Shown here: piece after piece, positions 1 through 10,402 of the stretch | Position numbering within the stretch: the first letter of the stretch is position 1 | Layout of the letters: each line of letters starts with the position of its first letter | Origin: Actinomycetaceae bacterium | GTDB lineage: Bacteria > Actinomycetota > Actinomycetes > Actinomycetales > Actinomycetaceae | Reading direction: 5' to 3' | Assembly: GCA_030528145.1 (NCBI GenBank) | Contig: JAUMZK010000001.1 | Span: 186,001 to 250,000 of the forward strand | DNA: 64,000 nucleotides | The notes under the pieces: generated by a model | Told to the model about the DNA's origin: nothing | Database searches by the model: none | The model's input: the letters and a program-made list of their open reading frames with translations, nothing else | Made by a program: the position numbers and the translations under genes

Positions 1-1
1 C

Positions 2-1057
2 GCACAGGTCGTCCTCGTGAAAATAACGAAGGCGAATAGCAAGTCACTGTTGCCGGTGGGGAGCTTGGTGAAAGCTATTTCCTATACGCGCATTTGCGGG
101 GATATTTCCGAGGGCGAAAGCGTGCGTTTGGAGTGTTCAGCGCTCGCTCTCCGCCTGGGTACAGGTGGTATGGCGAACGTGGTAACGGTGTTGGATCGTT
201 TGCCACAGGATTTTTTGCCAGATGGTCACATGGTGAAAGCGCGGTATACGCCCACGCAAGTGATGGTTGCTGCGGCCGACGAACAGGATGCTTTTCTGCA
301 CGAGCATTTGACGGGAGCGCGCCTTCGTGGCACCCCGGTGGTGGCTACTGATTTGCACTCGCAGTTGCCGGCAGTAATTGCGGGCGCGAAATCCATTAAA
401 GCAGATGCAAAAGTGGCGTATGTGATGACTGATGGGGCCGCCCTCCCCTTGGCATTTTCGCGTCAAGTCGCGGCTTTGCGGGAGGCGGGGTGGATAAAAA
501 GCACGGTTACTTGTGGGCAGGCTTTCGGGGGTGACTTTGAGGCGGTGTCAATCCCTTCCGCATTGCAAGTGGCGAAAGTGGCAGTGGAACCGGATGTGAT
601 TGTGATTGGTCAAGGTCCCGGAAATCTGGGTGGGGACACCGAATTTGGGTTCACGGGTGTGGATGTGGCGTGGGCACTGACTGCGGCCAAGGTTTTACAG
701 GGACGTCCGATTGCGAGCCTCCGCATTTCTGATGCGGATAAACGCGCGCGCCATTTCGGGCTGAGCCACCACACCGCCACCGCCTTGCAACATTTGACCC
801 AAGTTAGCGTTGAGTTGGCGCTCCCCCACATTCACGACTCACAGTTTGCGACCGAGGTTCGCAGCCAAGTATTGGCTTGCGCTGCTCCTCGGCACGCGGT
901 GGTAAATGTTGATGTCGAGGACGCCACCGCATATTTGCTTTCTTCCCCGGTTCCGCTGCGCACTATGGGCAGGTCTTTAAAGGACGATCCCTATATTTTC
1001 ATTAGTGCTTTCGCCGCCGGTAAGCTCAGCCAGCTGGCGCCTGCTAAAAACGACTAA
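2..1057 (+). CDS. DUF3866 family protein, 5' end outside the window
   Basis: Conserved actinobacterial protein of unknown biochemical function. The visible part is about 350 residues and carries the pattern I associate with DUF3866: a LGTGG turn near residue 50, a VKARYTP segment, YVMTDGAALP in the middle, GQAFGGDFEAV, then GQGPGNLG and LSHHT. The frame is open back to the window edge, so the GTG at 17 is probably internal and the true start lies upstream. The gene stands alone on the plus strand and ends about 110 bp before the peptide-precursor gene. It contains the genome word at 916 (CGAGGACG), and inverted at 10, so it belongs to the core genome rather than to the island that follows. 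Family assignment is by recalled pattern, not by search. Confidence 0.8.
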   Translation, partial: AQVVLVKITKANSKSLLPVGSLVKAISYTRICGDISEGESVRLECSALALRLGTGGMANVVTVLDRLPQDFLPDGHMVKARYTPTQVMVAAADEQDAFLHEHLTGARLRGTPVVATDLHSQLPAVIAGAKSIKADAKVAYVMTDGAALPLAFSRQVAALREAGWIKSTVTCGQAFGGDFEAVSIPSALQVAKVAVEPDVIVIGQGPGNLGGDTEFGFTGVDVAWALTAAKVLQGRPIASLRISDADKRARHFGLSHHTATALQHLTQVSVELALPHIHDSQFATEVRSQVLACAAPRHAVVNVDVEDATAYLLSSPVPLRTMGRSLKDDPYIFISAFAAGKLSQLAPAKND

Positions 1058-1169
1058 ATCGCATCAATGATTATTTATGCGAAACACTAATACCCCCATC
1101 TGCTTAGGAGTACCATATATCTAAACAAGACAAGCATCACTTAGAACCATTAACCATTAAGGAGGTTCC

Positions 1170-1802
1170 ATGTCTAAGAAAACGCGACTAATCGCCATAC
1201 TTGTGTCGATGACCGCAATTTTTGCAAGTATAGTACCTGCCCTGCCAGCCATTGCGTGTGGTTATGATGGAACCTCATCGCTTGATTTCACTCAACAGTA
1301 CGTAAAATCATCTGAATCTAAACTACTTCGACTGGCGAGCAAAGGTCTGCTTCCTCAATCCCTAAAGACTGAAATATCGCGAGGGAACTACACCATTTTG
1401 GATGGAACCAATCAGGCGGGCAATGAGAGTGTAAAAATTCTTTTGCATGATCAGGTTTACGTGCTTAGCACTCTGAAGGATAGCCCTAATTTGGTTTCGT
1501 TTGCGAGGATTCAGGCAAACATGTTCGGTGACGTGTCTCAAGAAGATGCACTAATTGAGACGCCAATCACCGAAAGAGCGGTTGTTTCAGTAGCTTCCAC
1601 TTCTGGATACTACGGGAACGGTTGCGTTAAATGGAAGACTACTTGCCTAAAAAACCTGGTTAACAACGCATGCAACAGCGCTAAATGCATTTTTATAGCA
1701 TGGACACCTTGGCTCACCGCATCTTGCTTGTCAATCCACTGCAGTGTTGCAGTGAGTAAGTGCTGTGCAAAGTGGAAAGACGGGTATTGGCATGAATGGT
1801 AA
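1170..1802 (+). CDS. Secreted Cys-rich peptide precursor, candidate bacteriocin
   Basis: 210 residues, no confident family. Residues 1-29 form a Sec signal peptide (KK-K-R, hydrophobic core, A-I-A before Cys30). Cleavage could be by signal peptidase I, or Cys30 could be lipidated, although the lipobox is weak. Residues 31-145 are a polar, Cys-free middle. The last ~65 residues hold eight Cys (152, 159, 168, 173, 186, 191, 198, 199), a YYGNGC turn at 147-152 recalling the YGNGV box of pediocin-like bacteriocins, and several Trp and Lys. Long leader plus Cys-rich C-terminal peptide is the architecture of halocin-C8-type precursors. A textbook ribosome site, AAGGAGG at 1159-1165, sits 4 nt before the ATG. 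The gene overlaps the next by 11 bp. It has no genome word and is AT-richer than its neighbours, suggesting acquisition. Function is inferred. Confidence 0.75.
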   Translation: MSKKTRLIAILVSMTAIFASIVPALPAIACGYDGTSSLDFTQQYVKSSESKLLRLASKGLLPQSLKTEISRGNYTILDGTNQAGNESVKILLHDQVYVLSTLKDSPNLVSFARIQANMFGDVSQEDALIETPITERAVVSVASTSGYYGNGCVKWKTTCLKNLVNNACNSAKCIFIAWTPWLTASCLSIHCSVAVSKCCAKWKDGYWHEW

Positions 1803-2244
1803 AGAGTCAGGTCTGTTGTCGATTCTGTTCAGATTACATAAACCAATCGAACGTCGTTACACGTACCTTCCTTTTTTTGGAATATTTTTTGCACTAACGA
1901 CCTATCATGCGACAGCTAACACCCTGGCGCACACTCCCCTAAAGTCGCTTCCGATCATTCACGGAATTGCATTAATGTTGGTATTCCTCTTTCCGGTTGC
2001 GTTCCTGAAGCAGGTTCCAAGCCGCATGAAATTCACCGCTGCCTACGCTTTTATAATTGCTGGTCTTACTTTAGACGGAATTGGTTGGGGAACAGTAATT
2101 GGTGTCGAAAACGCCACCGGTATAAGATCCATACTTTTAAAATGGTTTGACTCTACGACATCTCCTTTAATTGCTGTTGCATTTTTAGCAATACTGTTCC
2201 TTATAATGCTTCGACGCGAGGAGTTCTTGGCTACTACCACTTAG
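1792..2244 (+). CDS. Small multi-pass membrane protein, possible immunity/export partner
   Basis: 150 residues, not recognised. Four hydrophobic stretches are visible: around [51 protein letters not shown] and [16 protein letters not shown]. It ends with basic/acidic residues, as a four-helix integral membrane protein would. I chose the ATG at 1792, which overlaps the stop of the Cys-rich precursor (ATGAATGGTAA) and has GGAAAG about 11 nt upstream. An upstream ATG at 1765 is possible but deeper in the preceding gene. The overlap implies translational coupling. A small membrane protein coupled to a secreted Cys-rich peptide fits a bacteriocin immunity protein, but the sequence itself does not prove this. 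Its 3' end overlaps rpe by 4 bp, tail to tail. Confidence 0.7.
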   Translation: MNGKESGLLSILFRLHKPIERRYTYLPFFGIFFALTTYHATANTLAHTPLKSLPIIHGIALMLVFLFPVAFLKQVPSRMKFTAAYAFIIAGLTLDGIGWGTVIGVENATGIRSILLKWFDSTTSPLIAVAFLAILFLIMLRREEFLATTT

Positions 2245-2900
2245 TGGCAATGCCTCCCCGCCAGGTGGCGCAACACTTCGATTTCTGCGTGGGCGTCCTC
2301 GGCACCAAAAACCGCCGACCCAGCAACGAACGTGTCCGCGCCGGCTTCTGCTGCCATTTCAATGGTATTGCGGGAAATACCCCCATCTACCTGAATCGAT
2401 ATTTGTAAATTCTGGGCACTAATCGCCTTCCGGGTACGCCGAATTTTGCCCAGCATAGAATCCAAGAATTTTTGCCCCCCAAAACCCGGTTCCACCGTCA
2501 TGACCAAAATCATGTCAAATTCTGGCAAAAAGTCGATGTAAGGGGTAATGTCGGTAGCGGGGCGCAGCGCCAATGACGCCTTGGCGCCAGCCCGGCGAAT
2601 CTCCCGCGCTAACCGGATGGGCGCCGCCGCAGCTTCCGCATGGAACGTGACCGACGCACACCCCGCCTCCGCATAGGCTACCGCCCACCGGTCGGCGTCC
2701 TCAATCATTAGGTGGGCATCAATGGGAATAATCCCCGACTTTACTGCTGCCTCCACAATGGGCAGCCCCCACGACAAATTGGGAACAAAATGTCCGTCCA
2801 TCACGTCCACGTGGGCAAAATCGGCACTTTCAATTTTGCGTAATTCACCGTACAAGTCACCGATATCGGAATTCAAAATCGAGGGCGAAATAGTAACCAT
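2241..2900 (-). CDS. rpe: Ribulose-phosphate 3-epimerase
   Basis: Interconverts D-ribulose 5-phosphate and D-xylulose 5-phosphate in the pentose phosphate pathway, a cytoplasmic TIM-barrel metalloenzyme. The 219 residues are full length. Metal and catalytic residues are visible: H30-x-D32 in [13 protein letters not shown]63 in DAHLMI, and D172 in VDGGIS. The phosphate loop [12 protein letters not shown] lies near residues 134-145. Starts ATG at 2900, just downstream of rsmB (8 bp gap), so the two are probably co-transcribed. Two copies of the genome word fall in Glu-Asp codons (2294, 2696). Confidence 0.97.
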   Translation of the reverse strand: MVTISPSILNSDIGDLYGELRKIESADFAHVDVMDGHFVPNLSWGLPIVEAAVKSGIIPIDAHLMIEDADRWAVAYAEAGCASVTFHAEAAAAPIRLAREIRRAGAKASLALRPATDITPYIDFLPEFDMILVMTVEPGFGGQKFLDSMLGKIRRTRKAISAQNLQISIQVDGGISRNTIEMAAEAGADTFVAGSAVFGAEDAHAEIEVLRHLAGRHCH

Positions 2901-2908
2901 TGCAACTC

Positions 2909-4291
2909 CTAGTTTTTCTTTTGCAACACGACCATGAACATGCCGTCAGTGCCGTCACGGTCCGGCCACAGCTGCAGCAGCGGACCACTGCCTATTTCCG
3001 CAGAAGTGAACTGACGAGCGATCTGCGCCGCATCTAGCAACTGCATTTCCGGACACTTTGAGAGTATTTCGCTGACAATCATATTGGTCTCGCTCAGATG
3101 TGGACTGCACGTACTATAAACAACAATGCCCCCAGGTTTAACCAATTGGGTTCCTCGGTAACACAAACCACGCTGCAGTTCCGTAAGTTCAGCTAAATCT
3201 TGCGGGCTCTTGCGATATCTAGCTTCAGGACGCCGCCGCAGCGCTCCTAATCCCGTACACGGCGCGTCAATGAGTATGCGGTCATAGCTACCGGAAAGTT
3301 CGCGTCCGTCCTCGCATATCACTTCCATATTCAAACCGGCAGTGGCTTTGCGCACTAATTCGGCGCGATGCTCACTAATTTCATTGGCGAGGACGGTGGC
3401 ACTATTTTGTTTCCCGAGGGCGCCCAGTAGCGCCGCTTTACCGCCCGGACCAGCGCACATATCCAACCATTTTTCGCCCGCAACAATTGGTTTGGCACCT
3501 ACCACCAGGGCTGCCACCAGTTGGCTACCAGCATCTTGGACTGCCGCCGCACCCTGACGTACGGGGGCAAGACGACCGGGGTTACCGCCCTCAATAATTA
3601 GCCCCCACGGCGAAATGGGGCTGTAAGCAACCCTAGTTCGCAACTGCTCCTCGGCAATATCTGCCAGTTCTTCCCGGTCTATAAGACCGGGCCTGGCAAC
3701 TAAGTTCACGTACGGCGCATCGTTATTGGCGCGCAAAATCCGCGGCAATTCGTTCGCTCGTCCGTACGCAGCGGCTGACTCTTCCAACGCCCGCACAATC
3801 CAACGTGGGTGCGAAGTGACCAATGCCAACCTGTCGATCTCGGAAAGTCCTTCGGTGATGGTCTGGTTCCACTGCTGACTGGTGGACTCGCTGACCCGCC
3901 GCAATACCGCATTTACCATTTGCGCCGGACCTGTAGAAGTGCGCAACCGGGCAATATCCACCATTTCTGCCACGGCGGCGTGCGCGGGAACCCGCATATT
4001 TAACAATTGGTGTGCACCAACGCGGCAAATATTGCGCACCCACGGGTCTAGTTGCGGTACTGGACGCGTAGACACCACAGACAAAATCGTGTCAATGCGA
4101 TCCCGGTCCCGCAAAGTACCATAAGTCAACTCTGTGCAAAAAGCCGCATCCCTCCCCCGTAAATTGCGTTGACGCAACCGGGCGGGGAGCAACAGATTAG
4201 CGTACGCGTCGTCCTCGTCAACTGCCACTAAAATTTCCACAGCGAGTTCGCGTGCGGAGTCAACATACCAACGTTTTGCCCGATAGTTCAT
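2909..4291 (-). CDS. rsmB: 16S rRNA (cytosine-967-C5) methyltransferase
   Basis: Transfers methyl from S-adenosylmethionine to C967 of 16S rRNA. 460 residues: an N-terminal NusB-like RNA-binding domain (about 10-140), then a Rossmann methyltransferase domain of the NOL1/NOP2/Sun family. Motifs seen are the SAM loop MCAGPGGK, the IDAPCTGLG motif with one conserved Cys, and [12 protein letters not shown] with the second Cys used in catalysis. The ATG overlaps the fmt stop by 4 bp (ATGA), and rpe follows closely. The order fmt-rsmB-rpe is a frequent actinobacterial arrangement. Confidence 0.95.
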   Translation of the reverse strand: MNYRAKRWYVDSARELAVEILVAVDEDDAYANLLLPARLRQRNLRGRDAAFCTELTYGTLRDRDRIDTILSVVSTRPVPQLDPWVRNICRVGAHQLLNMRVPAHAAVAEMVDIARLRTSTGPAQMVNAVLRRVSESTSQQWNQTITEGLSEIDRLALVTSHPRWIVRALEESAAAYGRANELPRILRANNDAPYVNLVARPGLIDREELADIAEEQLRTRVAYSPISPWGLIIEGGNPGRLAPVRQGAAAVQDAGSQLVAALVVGAKPIVAGEKWLDMCAGPGGKAALLGALGKQNSATVLANEISEHRAELVRKATAGLNMEVICEDGRELSGSYDRILIDAPCTGLGALRRRPEARYRKSPQDLAELTELQRGLCYRGTQLVKPGGIVVYSTCSPHLSETNMIVSEILSKCPEMQLLDAAQIARQFTSAEIGSGPLLQLWPDRDGTDGMFMVVLQKKN

Positions 4292-5199
4292 AGTTGTACG
4301 TCCCCTTCCAAACGCGCCCCGCGCGCCCAGTCAGCTGCCCGCATTTTTCCCTTTCCCGCAGGTGAAAGCCGGTCCAACTGTACGGCCAAGGTGGAGGTTC
4401 CAACCAGCACGCGGTGTTTTTCCACGACCAAGCGTCCAGACGGAATCTGTTTATCACTAGCACTTGCCGCCCACACCTTAAGACGTTTACCGTCTGGTAA
4501 CTGTGTCCATGCGCCGGGTTTTGGCGAAAAAGCGCAAATTTTCTGCACGATTGCTTCTGCGGGCGTTTCCCAATCAATCTGTCCTTCGGAAACACTGAGC
4601 ATTTTTGCGTAAGTCACTTCGCCCTCTTGCGCAACGCCCACTATAGAACCGTCCGCGATTTTGCCTAAAACTACTGGCAGAGCCTGGGCAGCAGTGGCAT
4701 TTAGGGATTCAAATAGTTCAGCAGCAGTATCACCAGGCTTAATAGGCACGGATTCTTGCCAAAAAACCGGTCCCGTATCTAGTCCCTTCTCGATTTGAAA
4801 AATACTCACACCCGTTTCACTGTCACCTGCTTCAATGGCGCGCTGCACGGGGGCAGCACCCCGCCACCTCGGTAACAATGAATAATGCACATTCACCCAC
4901 CCGAATTTTGCCAAATTTAGCATCGACTCGGGAATGATCTGTCCGTAGGCAACCACCAAAATGAGGTCTGGTCGCAGCTGTTCCAACTCCGATTTCCACC
5001 CCACTAATTTCGGGGGTTTAAACACCGGCAAATCCATCGCCTGTGCGGCTACCGCAACGGCAGAGGCAGACAGTTTTTTTGAACGCCCCTTGCGAGCATC
5101 GGGTCGAGTGAGGACCCCTACAACTTCATGTTCGGTCTCAAGTAGAGCTTCAAGCAGGGGCACTGCAGTTTCTGGTGTTCCAGCAAAAAGTATGCGCAC
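4288..5199 (-). CDS. fmt: Methionyl-tRNA formyltransferase
   Basis: Formylates initiator Met-tRNA with 10-formyltetrahydrofolate. 303 residues, usual length. The N-terminal formyltransferase domain begins MRILFAGTPE, and the active-site segment NVHYSLLPRWRGAAP lies near residue 105-119, followed by GLDTGPVFW containing the conserved Asp. The C-terminal OB-like tRNA-binding domain contains KICAFSPKPGAWT. It is flanked upstream by the PriA-like gene (24 bp gap) and overlaps rsmB downstream by 4 bp, so one transcript is likely. Confidence 0.96.
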   Translation of the reverse strand: MRILFAGTPETAVPLLEALLETEHEVVGVLTRPDARKGRSKKLSASAVAVAAQAMDLPVFKPPKLVGWKSELEQLRPDLILVVAYGQIIPESMLNLAKFGWVNVHYSLLPRWRGAAPVQRAIEAGDSETGVSIFQIEKGLDTGPVFWQESVPIKPGDTAAELFESLNATAAQALPVVLGKIADGSIVGVAQEGEVTYAKMLSVSEGQIDWETPAEAIVQKICAFSPKPGAWTQLPDGKRLKVWAASASDKQIPSGRLVVEKHRVLVGTSTLAVQLDRLSPAGKGKMRAADWARGARLEGDVQL

Positions 5200-5222
5200 A
5201 CCCCCATTTTAGCGAAAAATAC

Positions 5223-7175
5223 TCACCACAGATCCGCCGGATTTACCACCAGTTTCAGTTTCGGCTCTTTACTGGCCGAGCGACGCACCATGAGCGTGCG
5301 CAACTGTTCCAACACTGCTTCGTTGCGGCTGCGGTCAAACCGCAAGAGCAAGTGTTCCTCGCTATCACTAGGGGTCGGCCCTAACACCGACACCCCATCT
5401 TGTGCCGAAAAAACGCTGCTTATTTGCCGTAACTCGGCAGCCGGACCGCTAATTGCTACAAACGGAACGGCAGGAGGCAACAAAAGCTCTTGACGTTCCG
5501 CCCATTCCTCTAATGCCCACCCCAAAGGATCGTTGCGCACAAACGCCCCCGCTAAGTTGCGTTGTTCCACGCCCAGCAGCATCACGCGTGCCTCCGGCGA
5601 AGCCAGCGCCGCCGCACTAAGCCACCGCCGCAACGCCTCCGTAGGCGCCCACAACTCGCCCCGTCCGGCCACCGCCGCACCGTCTAAAATTATGACCGCT
5701 TTGTATCCACCCTTAGCAACCGGTTCTGCCCCAGCTGTAGCGATAACAATCCGAGGACGATCATCCACTTGTGGCACGAGATTCTTCCCGCCCCCCGACA
5801 GCGTAACTGCCACGCCCGGAAAGGCCTTACCTAAATCCTCGCCAGTACGCCTTGCCCCCACTTTGATAGAAACTAACCCTACTTCCCCGCAATGTGGGCA
5901 CTTTTCCCCTGTGCAAGACCTGGCACACCACTTACAACTAACATTGCCTGCCCCATCTTGAACCAGTGGTCCCGCACATGCCCGACAGCGCGCTTTCTGC
6001 CTGCAATTTTTACACGCCAGCGCCTCCACATACCCCTTATTCGCAGTCTGCACCAATACCGGACCGGACGCCAACCCCTTGCGCAACAGCGAAAAGGCAC
6101 GCCCCGGTAAGCGTCGCAAAGACTCACTATCTCCAGCTAAATCCGCGGCCGCAGGCGCCTCTCGAATCGCCAACAATTCTCTGACGACATTTTTGCGAGG
6201 ACGCAGGGGCACCACCCACTGATTCTGCACCAGTCCACCGGCCTCCACGCTGCACCCAAAACCGCCAATCAGCAACCCGCATTTTTCCGCATAAGCCCGT
6301 TCCGTAGCAATCTGCAAACCATGAACGTAAGGACTACGTACCCCCGCGTACGCATCCGAGCCCTCATCCCAAACGACGATCAATCCTAAATCTGCCAGCG
6401 GCGCCCACAGTGCCGAACGCGTCCCCACTGCCACCTGCACATTACCGCGCAAGCAGTCCAAAAAGCTCCGATAGCGATCGGAAGCTGCCCGTTCAGAAAC
6501 CAACAGTGCAGCGCCCTCGGACCCTCCCAGAAAAGTATGAAACTGACGTGCCTGCACAGTAGTTGGAAAAACCACAACCGCGCTACGCCCAGACACCAAA
6601 ACCGCTTGCACAGCCTGACCAATACGCCGAAAATGCCCCGGCAACCCCTGCCAATACGCACGCGGACTTTGCCCACTACGCAAACGGGACAAAAACGCTT
6701 CGCCCCCCACGTATTCCGCCCACAAATCCGCACCAAAATCCGGTAAAGGTCCGCCCTGACGACGCACATGCTCCTTTTCTGTGCGCACGTGACGGGGAAC
6801 AATAGCCTCACGTAACAAAGCTGCACACTGACCCAAATATTTGTGTGCCAACGCGCTCGCGGTCTGGTAAACGCCGGGAGTAACCACCGGGTAGTTACCC
6901 ACTACGCTTAAGACTTCGCCCAAACGACCCTGGTGGCGGGTGGAATCTGAGCGACCCACAATCCACCCATTTTTGCGCTCTGCACCTAGGCGTACCGTAA
7001 CCGCCATGCCAACTTCCGCTGCCTGCGTCCTTTGGTTAAGCACATAATCAAGGGGATGGTTAAGGTGCGGCAAAGGGGTATCCACCAGCACTTTTACCAC
7101 AGGATTAGCTACCCCCGGTACCACGATCTGACGGGATCTGGCGGGTAAGTCAGGTAATAAGGTCGCCTGTTCCAC
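5223..7175 (-). CDS. priA: PriA-like primosomal protein lacking helicase ATPase motifs
   Basis: Related to replication-restart helicase PriA. 650 residues: N-terminal 3'-DNA-binding domain (about 25-125), a helicase-like core, and a zinc region with nine Cys between 388 and 429 (CKNC, CRAC, CKWC, CPHC). The place where the Walker A GxTGSGKT should stand reads WQGLPGHF (about 175-182), with no Lys, and the DEAH box is WDEGSD (269-274). ATP-driven unwinding is therefore unlikely. Loss of these motifs is known in actinobacterial PriA proteins, so this is probably a structural or loading factor and not a broken gene: the frame is intact and long. It lies between metK (4 bp upstream) and fmt. Confidence 0.85.
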   Translation of the reverse strand: MEQATLLPDLPARSRQIVVPGVANPVVKVLVDTPLPHLNHPLDYVLNQRTQAAEVGMAVTVRLGAERKNGWIVGRSDSTRHQGRLGEVLSVVGNYPVVTPGVYQTASALAHKYLGQCAALLREAIVPRHVRTEKEHVRRQGGPLPDFGADLWAEYVGGEAFLSRLRSGQSPRAYWQGLPGHFRRIGQAVQAVLVSGRSAVVVFPTTVQARQFHTFLGGSEGAALLVSERAASDRYRSFLDCLRGNVQVAVGTRSALWAPLADLGLIVVWDEGSDAYAGVRSPYVHGLQIATERAYAEKCGLLIGGFGCSVEAGGLVQNQWVVPLRPRKNVVRELLAIREAPAAADLAGDSESLRRLPGRAFSLLRKGLASGPVLVQTANKGYVEALACKNCRQKARCRACAGPLVQDGAGNVSCKWCARSCTGEKCPHCGEVGLVSIKVGARRTGEDLGKAFPGVAVTLSGGGKNLVPQVDDRPRIVIATAGAEPVAKGGYKAVIILDGAAVAGRGELWAPTEALRRWLSAAALASPEARVMLLGVEQRNLAGAFVRNDPLGWALEEWAERQELLLPPAVPFVAISGPAAELRQISSVFSAQDGVSVLGPTPSDSEEHLLLRFDRSRNEAVLEQLRTLMVRRSASKEPKLKLVVNPADLW

Positions 7176-7179
7176 GCCT

Positions 7180-8352
7180 CTACAAAGCGCTTTGCAGATC
7201 CGCGACCCGGTTAGTTTGCTCCCAAGGGAAACATGCGCGACCGAAATGCCCGTACGCAGCAGTGTCTCGGTAGATCGGACGCAACAAATCCAGGTCCCGA
7301 ATGATAGCTGCGGGGCGCAGGTCGAAGACCTCGGTTACCGCCTTTTCCAATGCCGCGGGGTCGACTTTATGAGTACCGAACGTGTCAATATACAATCCGA
7401 CCGGACGCGCCTTACCGATAGCGTACGCAGTTTGCACCTCTACGCGATCAGCAAATCCCGCTGCCACTATGTTTTTCGCCACCCAGCGCAACGCGTAAGC
7501 CGCAGAACGGTCCACTTTCGACGGATCCTTACCGCTGAAAGCACCCCCACCATGACGCGCCATCCCCCCGTACGTGTCGACGATAATCTTTCGTCCAGTC
7601 AGACCACTATCGCCCATGGGACCGCCAACATTGAACACGCCCGCCGGGTTAACGTAAATGTTCGGCGGAAGGTCCCAACCAGTTTCTGCAAGTACCGGCG
7701 CAATTACGACTTCACCAATTTGCTTGCGCAATGCCTCTAACCCCAGGTCCACGGAGTGTTGCGAAGAAACCACTACCGAATCCACGGCGACCGGGCGGTC
7801 GTCCTCGTAAACCATAGTCACCTGTGATTTACCGTCAGGGCACAGCCCTTCAATTAACCCGCTTTTGCGAACTTCGGTGAGCCGTCTTACTAATTTGTTC
7901 GCCAACCAAATTGGGGTGGGCATGAAATCAGCATTGTCATTGCAAGCGTAACCAAACATCAGCCCCTGATCGCCAGCGCCCTGCAAGTCCAACTCGTCTA
8001 CTGCCGCAGTGTCGCAGCGCGCTTCCAAAGATTTCTCTACGCCTGCATTAATGTCGGGACTTTGCTGCCCTATTGCAACCAGTACGCCACACGAATTCCC
8101 GTCAAACCCCATTTTCGAGGACGTATACCCAATCGCGTTCACTTGCTCGCGTACTACTTGCGGAATTTCCACGTAAGCACTGGTGGTAATTTCCCCAGCG
8201 ACAAGAACCTGACCAGTGGTAACGAGGGTCTCTACGGCGACGTGAGCGGTGGAATCTTGCACCAAGACTTCGTCTAAAATGGCATCAGAAATGCGGTCAC
8301 AAAGTTTGTCCGGGTGACCTTCGGTAACAGATTCAGAAGTGAACAGTCGCAC
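7180..8352 (-). CDS. metK: S-adenosylmethionine synthetase
   Basis: Makes S-adenosylmethionine from methionine and ATP. 390 residues with the start chosen here, matching the family. Signatures are [16 protein letters not shown] at the N-terminus (catalytic His and Asp), the [13 protein letters not shown] loop and the ATP-binding [16 protein letters not shown] loop. A longer upstream reading frame exists, but the GTG at 8352 gives the conserved N-terminus. That GTG has an AGAGGA ribosome site and overlaps the coaBC stop by one base (TAGTG). No SAM riboswitch is possible here because the gene is internal to an operon. Confidence 0.96.
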   Translation of the reverse strand: MRLFTSESVTEGHPDKLCDRISDAILDEVLVQDSTAHVAVETLVTTGQVLVAGEITTSAYVEIPQVVREQVNAIGYTSSKMGFDGNSCGVLVAIGQQSPDINAGVEKSLEARCDTAAVDELDLQGAGDQGLMFGYACNDNADFMPTPIWLANKLVRRLTEVRKSGLIEGLCPDGKSQVTMVYEDDRPVAVDSVVVSSQHSVDLGLEALRKQIGEVVIAPVLAETGWDLPPNIYVNPAGVFNVGGPMGDSGLTGRKIIVDTYGGMARHGGGAFSGKDPSKVDRSAAYALRWVAKNIVAAGFADRVEVQTAYAIGKARPVGLYIDTFGTHKVDPAALEKAVTEVFDLRPAAIIRDLDLLRPIYRDTAAYGHFGRACFPWEQTNRVADLQSAL

Positions 8353-9536
8353 TATAATTCCTCTACTAGGCAACGAACTTGATCGACAATCCCCCTGGCG
8401 ATGACGAATTTTTCGCCCTCGCAATGGGAAAGTATGTTTCCAGACTGATCCACAATGGTGGCACTGGAAGGGCGGTCTCCAAAACCAGTTTGGGTTCCCA
8501 CTTGGTTTATTACCAGCAGGTCAGCTTTTTTCTTTTTCGCTTTCGCAATACCCAGTTCGAGGACGCCTTCTGCGGTTCCGGTTTCCGCTGCGAAACCAAC
8601 GATTATTTGTCCTTTACGACGCGCGGCAGTGAGTGCGCGCAAAATATCGACGGTAGGTTCCAGTGTTAACGTTAGACGCTCATCTTTAATTTTGTCCGCG
8701 GCAACTGGTACGCGGAAGTCCGCGACGGCAGCTGCCATAACAATAATGTCCGCATCCGCATGGTCCTGCATTTTTGCCATCAGTTCGCCATGCGTTTGCA
8801 CGGGCTCAACGCGGACCCCTGCCGGATATATTTCTGCGGAAACATTTGCTGCCACCAAAGTCACGTCGGCACCCCGGTACGCAAATTCTTGCGCGATTTT
8901 TGCCCCCATATGCCCGGAGGAACGGTTGCCTATCCACCGCACCGGATCCACAGGTTCGCGAGTACCACCGGCAGAAACTACCACCTTTTTGCCAGCAAAA
9001 TCCTGTTCGCGCAGTGCCTTTGCGATCTCAAAAAGTTGCACGTCCAGACCAGGCAGCCGCCCTGTACCAAAATCTCCAGAGGACAATTCGCCCGTAGCCG
9101 GCTCAACTACCGTTATTCCCCACTTTCGCAACGTGTCCACGTTTCGCACTGTGACCGGCTTATTCCACATTTGCGTATGCATTGCTGGGACGAGGACGGT
9201 TGGGCAGGTCGCGCTCAAAAAAGTAGCAGTCAGCAGATTATCCGCAATACCGCACGCAAACTTTGCCAAAGTGTTAGCGGTGGCGGGAGCTACCACAAAC
9301 AAATCTAAGTCTCTGGCAAGCTCAATGTGCGGCGCGTGAGCATCGTCCTCGAACAAGCCCGCAGTAACTGTTTTCCCAGTTAACGTCTGCCAAGTAGTAG
9401 CCCCCACCATTTGCAGTGCTGCCGGCGTTGGGATTACTTGGACCTCCCAGCCCTCTTTTATGAGGGCGCGCACTAACCCAATAGTTTTATATGCGGCAAT
9501 TCCACCACATACACCTACCGCTACTTTCCGGCTCAA
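8352..9536 (-). CDS. coaBC: Bifunctional phosphopantothenoylcysteine decarboxylase/synthetase
   Basis: Carries out two steps of coenzyme A synthesis: ligation of 4'-phosphopantothenate with cysteine, and decarboxylation. 394 residues. The N-terminal flavoprotein half begins with [11 protein letters not shown], has the active-site His in APHIELA and the [23 protein letters not shown] segment, and PAMHTQMW. The C-terminal synthetase half contains [23 protein letters not shown] and AAVADFRV. It follows rpoZ by 3 bp and touches metK, so rpoZ-coaBC-metK is one unit. Confidence 0.97.
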   Translation of the reverse strand: MSRKVAVGVCGGIAAYKTIGLVRALIKEGWEVQVIPTPAALQMVGATTWQTLTGKTVTAGLFEDDAHAPHIELARDLDLFVVAPATANTLAKFACGIADNLLTATFLSATCPTVLVPAMHTQMWNKPVTVRNVDTLRKWGITVVEPATGELSSGDFGTGRLPGLDVQLFEIAKALREQDFAGKKVVVSAGGTREPVDPVRWIGNRSSGHMGAKIAQEFAYRGADVTLVAANVSAEIYPAGVRVEPVQTHGELMAKMQDHADADIIVMAAAVADFRVPVAADKIKDERLTLTLEPTVDILRALTAARRKGQIIVGFAAETGTAEGVLELGIAKAKKKKADLLVINQVGTQTGFGDRPSSATIVDQSGNILSHCEGEKFVIARGIVDQVRCLVEEL

Positions 9537-9539
9537 GTA

Positions 9540-9809
9540 TTACTCCGCTGGCTTTTCTTGATCCATTACCAACAATTTCTGTTCAATTTCGCGCAGCGCA
9601 ATTGACAGCGGTTTGTCTTCGGGACGGACATCAATTAGCGGACCAGGCGTACTGATCATGCCATCTGCCAACTGTTGCGTGTAAGTGTTAATTTGGCGTG
9701 CCCGCTTGGCAGCGTACACCACCAAAGCATACTTTGATTCAACTTGATCCAGTAATTCGTCCACCGGTGGGTTAGTAATCCCGTGCGGCTTAGCAACAAC
9801 TCCGGACAT
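9540..9809 (-). CDS. rpoZ: RNA polymerase omega subunit
   Basis: Small assembly subunit of RNA polymerase. 89 residues, usual length for actinobacteria. The conserved core [28 protein letters not shown] is complete, followed by the LSIALREI helix. It sits between gmk (28 bp upstream) and coaBC, the standard gmk-rpoZ-coaBC order. Confidence 0.95.
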   Translation of the reverse strand: MSGVVAKPHGITNPPVDELLDQVESKYALVVYAAKRARQINTYTQQLADGMISTPGPLIDVRPEDKPLSIALREIEQKLLVMDQEKPAE

Positions 9810-9837
9810 TTGTTTCCTTTCAGTCTTCCGCCTAATT

Positions 9838-10389
9838 CTATGCCAATCCCATAGCTTCAGCCAGCCTGGTTACTGCGGTCTCGACCTCATCGTTTACTAT
9901 AGTGAGGTCAAATTCGGAGGCGGCGGCTAATTCGACTTTGGCAGTTTCTAAGCGCCGTTGTTGTTCTGCTTCGTCTTCGGTACCGCGCCCACGCAAGCGT
10001 GCTACCAGCTCGTCCCAGCTGGGAGGTGCTAGAAAAATAAATTTGGCTGCGGGCATAGTTTGGCGAATTTGGCGCACCCCAGCAAGATCAATCTCTACTA
10101 GAACCGGCTGTCCCGTCGCTAAATGTGCTTCAACTGCTGCTTTGGGAGTACCGTAACGGTATTGTCCGTGAACTAACGCCCATTCCAATAACCCATTATT
10201 GCAGACCAGCTGGTCGAATTGAGCGTCGGTTAAAAAGTGGTAATGCACGCCATCAACCTCACCTGGACGTGCCGGTCTGGTAGTAGCACTTACTGACAAA
10301 TAAACATTGGGGTATTTGCGCAACAAGGCGGCAACCACAGCCCCTTTCCCTACGGCAGTGGGACCAGCTAAAACTGTCAAACTAGCCAT
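9838..10389 (-). CDS. gmk: Guanylate kinase
   Basis: Phosphorylates GMP to GDP with ATP. 183 residues. The P-loop GPTAVGKG lies at residues 9-16; the GMP-binding region [22 protein letters not shown] with its Arg and Tyr follows, and the lid region [10 protein letters not shown] is present. A possible hairpin separates it from mihF upstream. Usual length and start. Confidence 0.96.
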   Translation of the reverse strand: MASLTVLAGPTAVGKGAVVAALLRKYPNVYLSVSATTRPARPGEVDGVHYHFLTDAQFDQLVCNNGLLEWALVHGQYRYGTPKAAVEAHLATGQPVLVEIDLAGVRQIRQTMPAAKFIFLAPPSWDELVARLRGRGTEDEAEQQRRLETAKVELAAASEFDLTIVNDEVETAVTRLAEAMGLA

Positions 10390-10402
10390 AATAACTCGAA
10401 AC

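Noticed and set aside
8353..8424. N-terminal extension of metK
   Set aside because: The conserved [16 protein letters not shown] start begins at the GTG 8352 with its own ribosome site.
8455..9339. 294-residue plus-strand frame
   Set aside because: Antisense to coaBC; low-complexity Ser/Ala/Thr composition expected from the complement of coding DNA, and no ribosome site.
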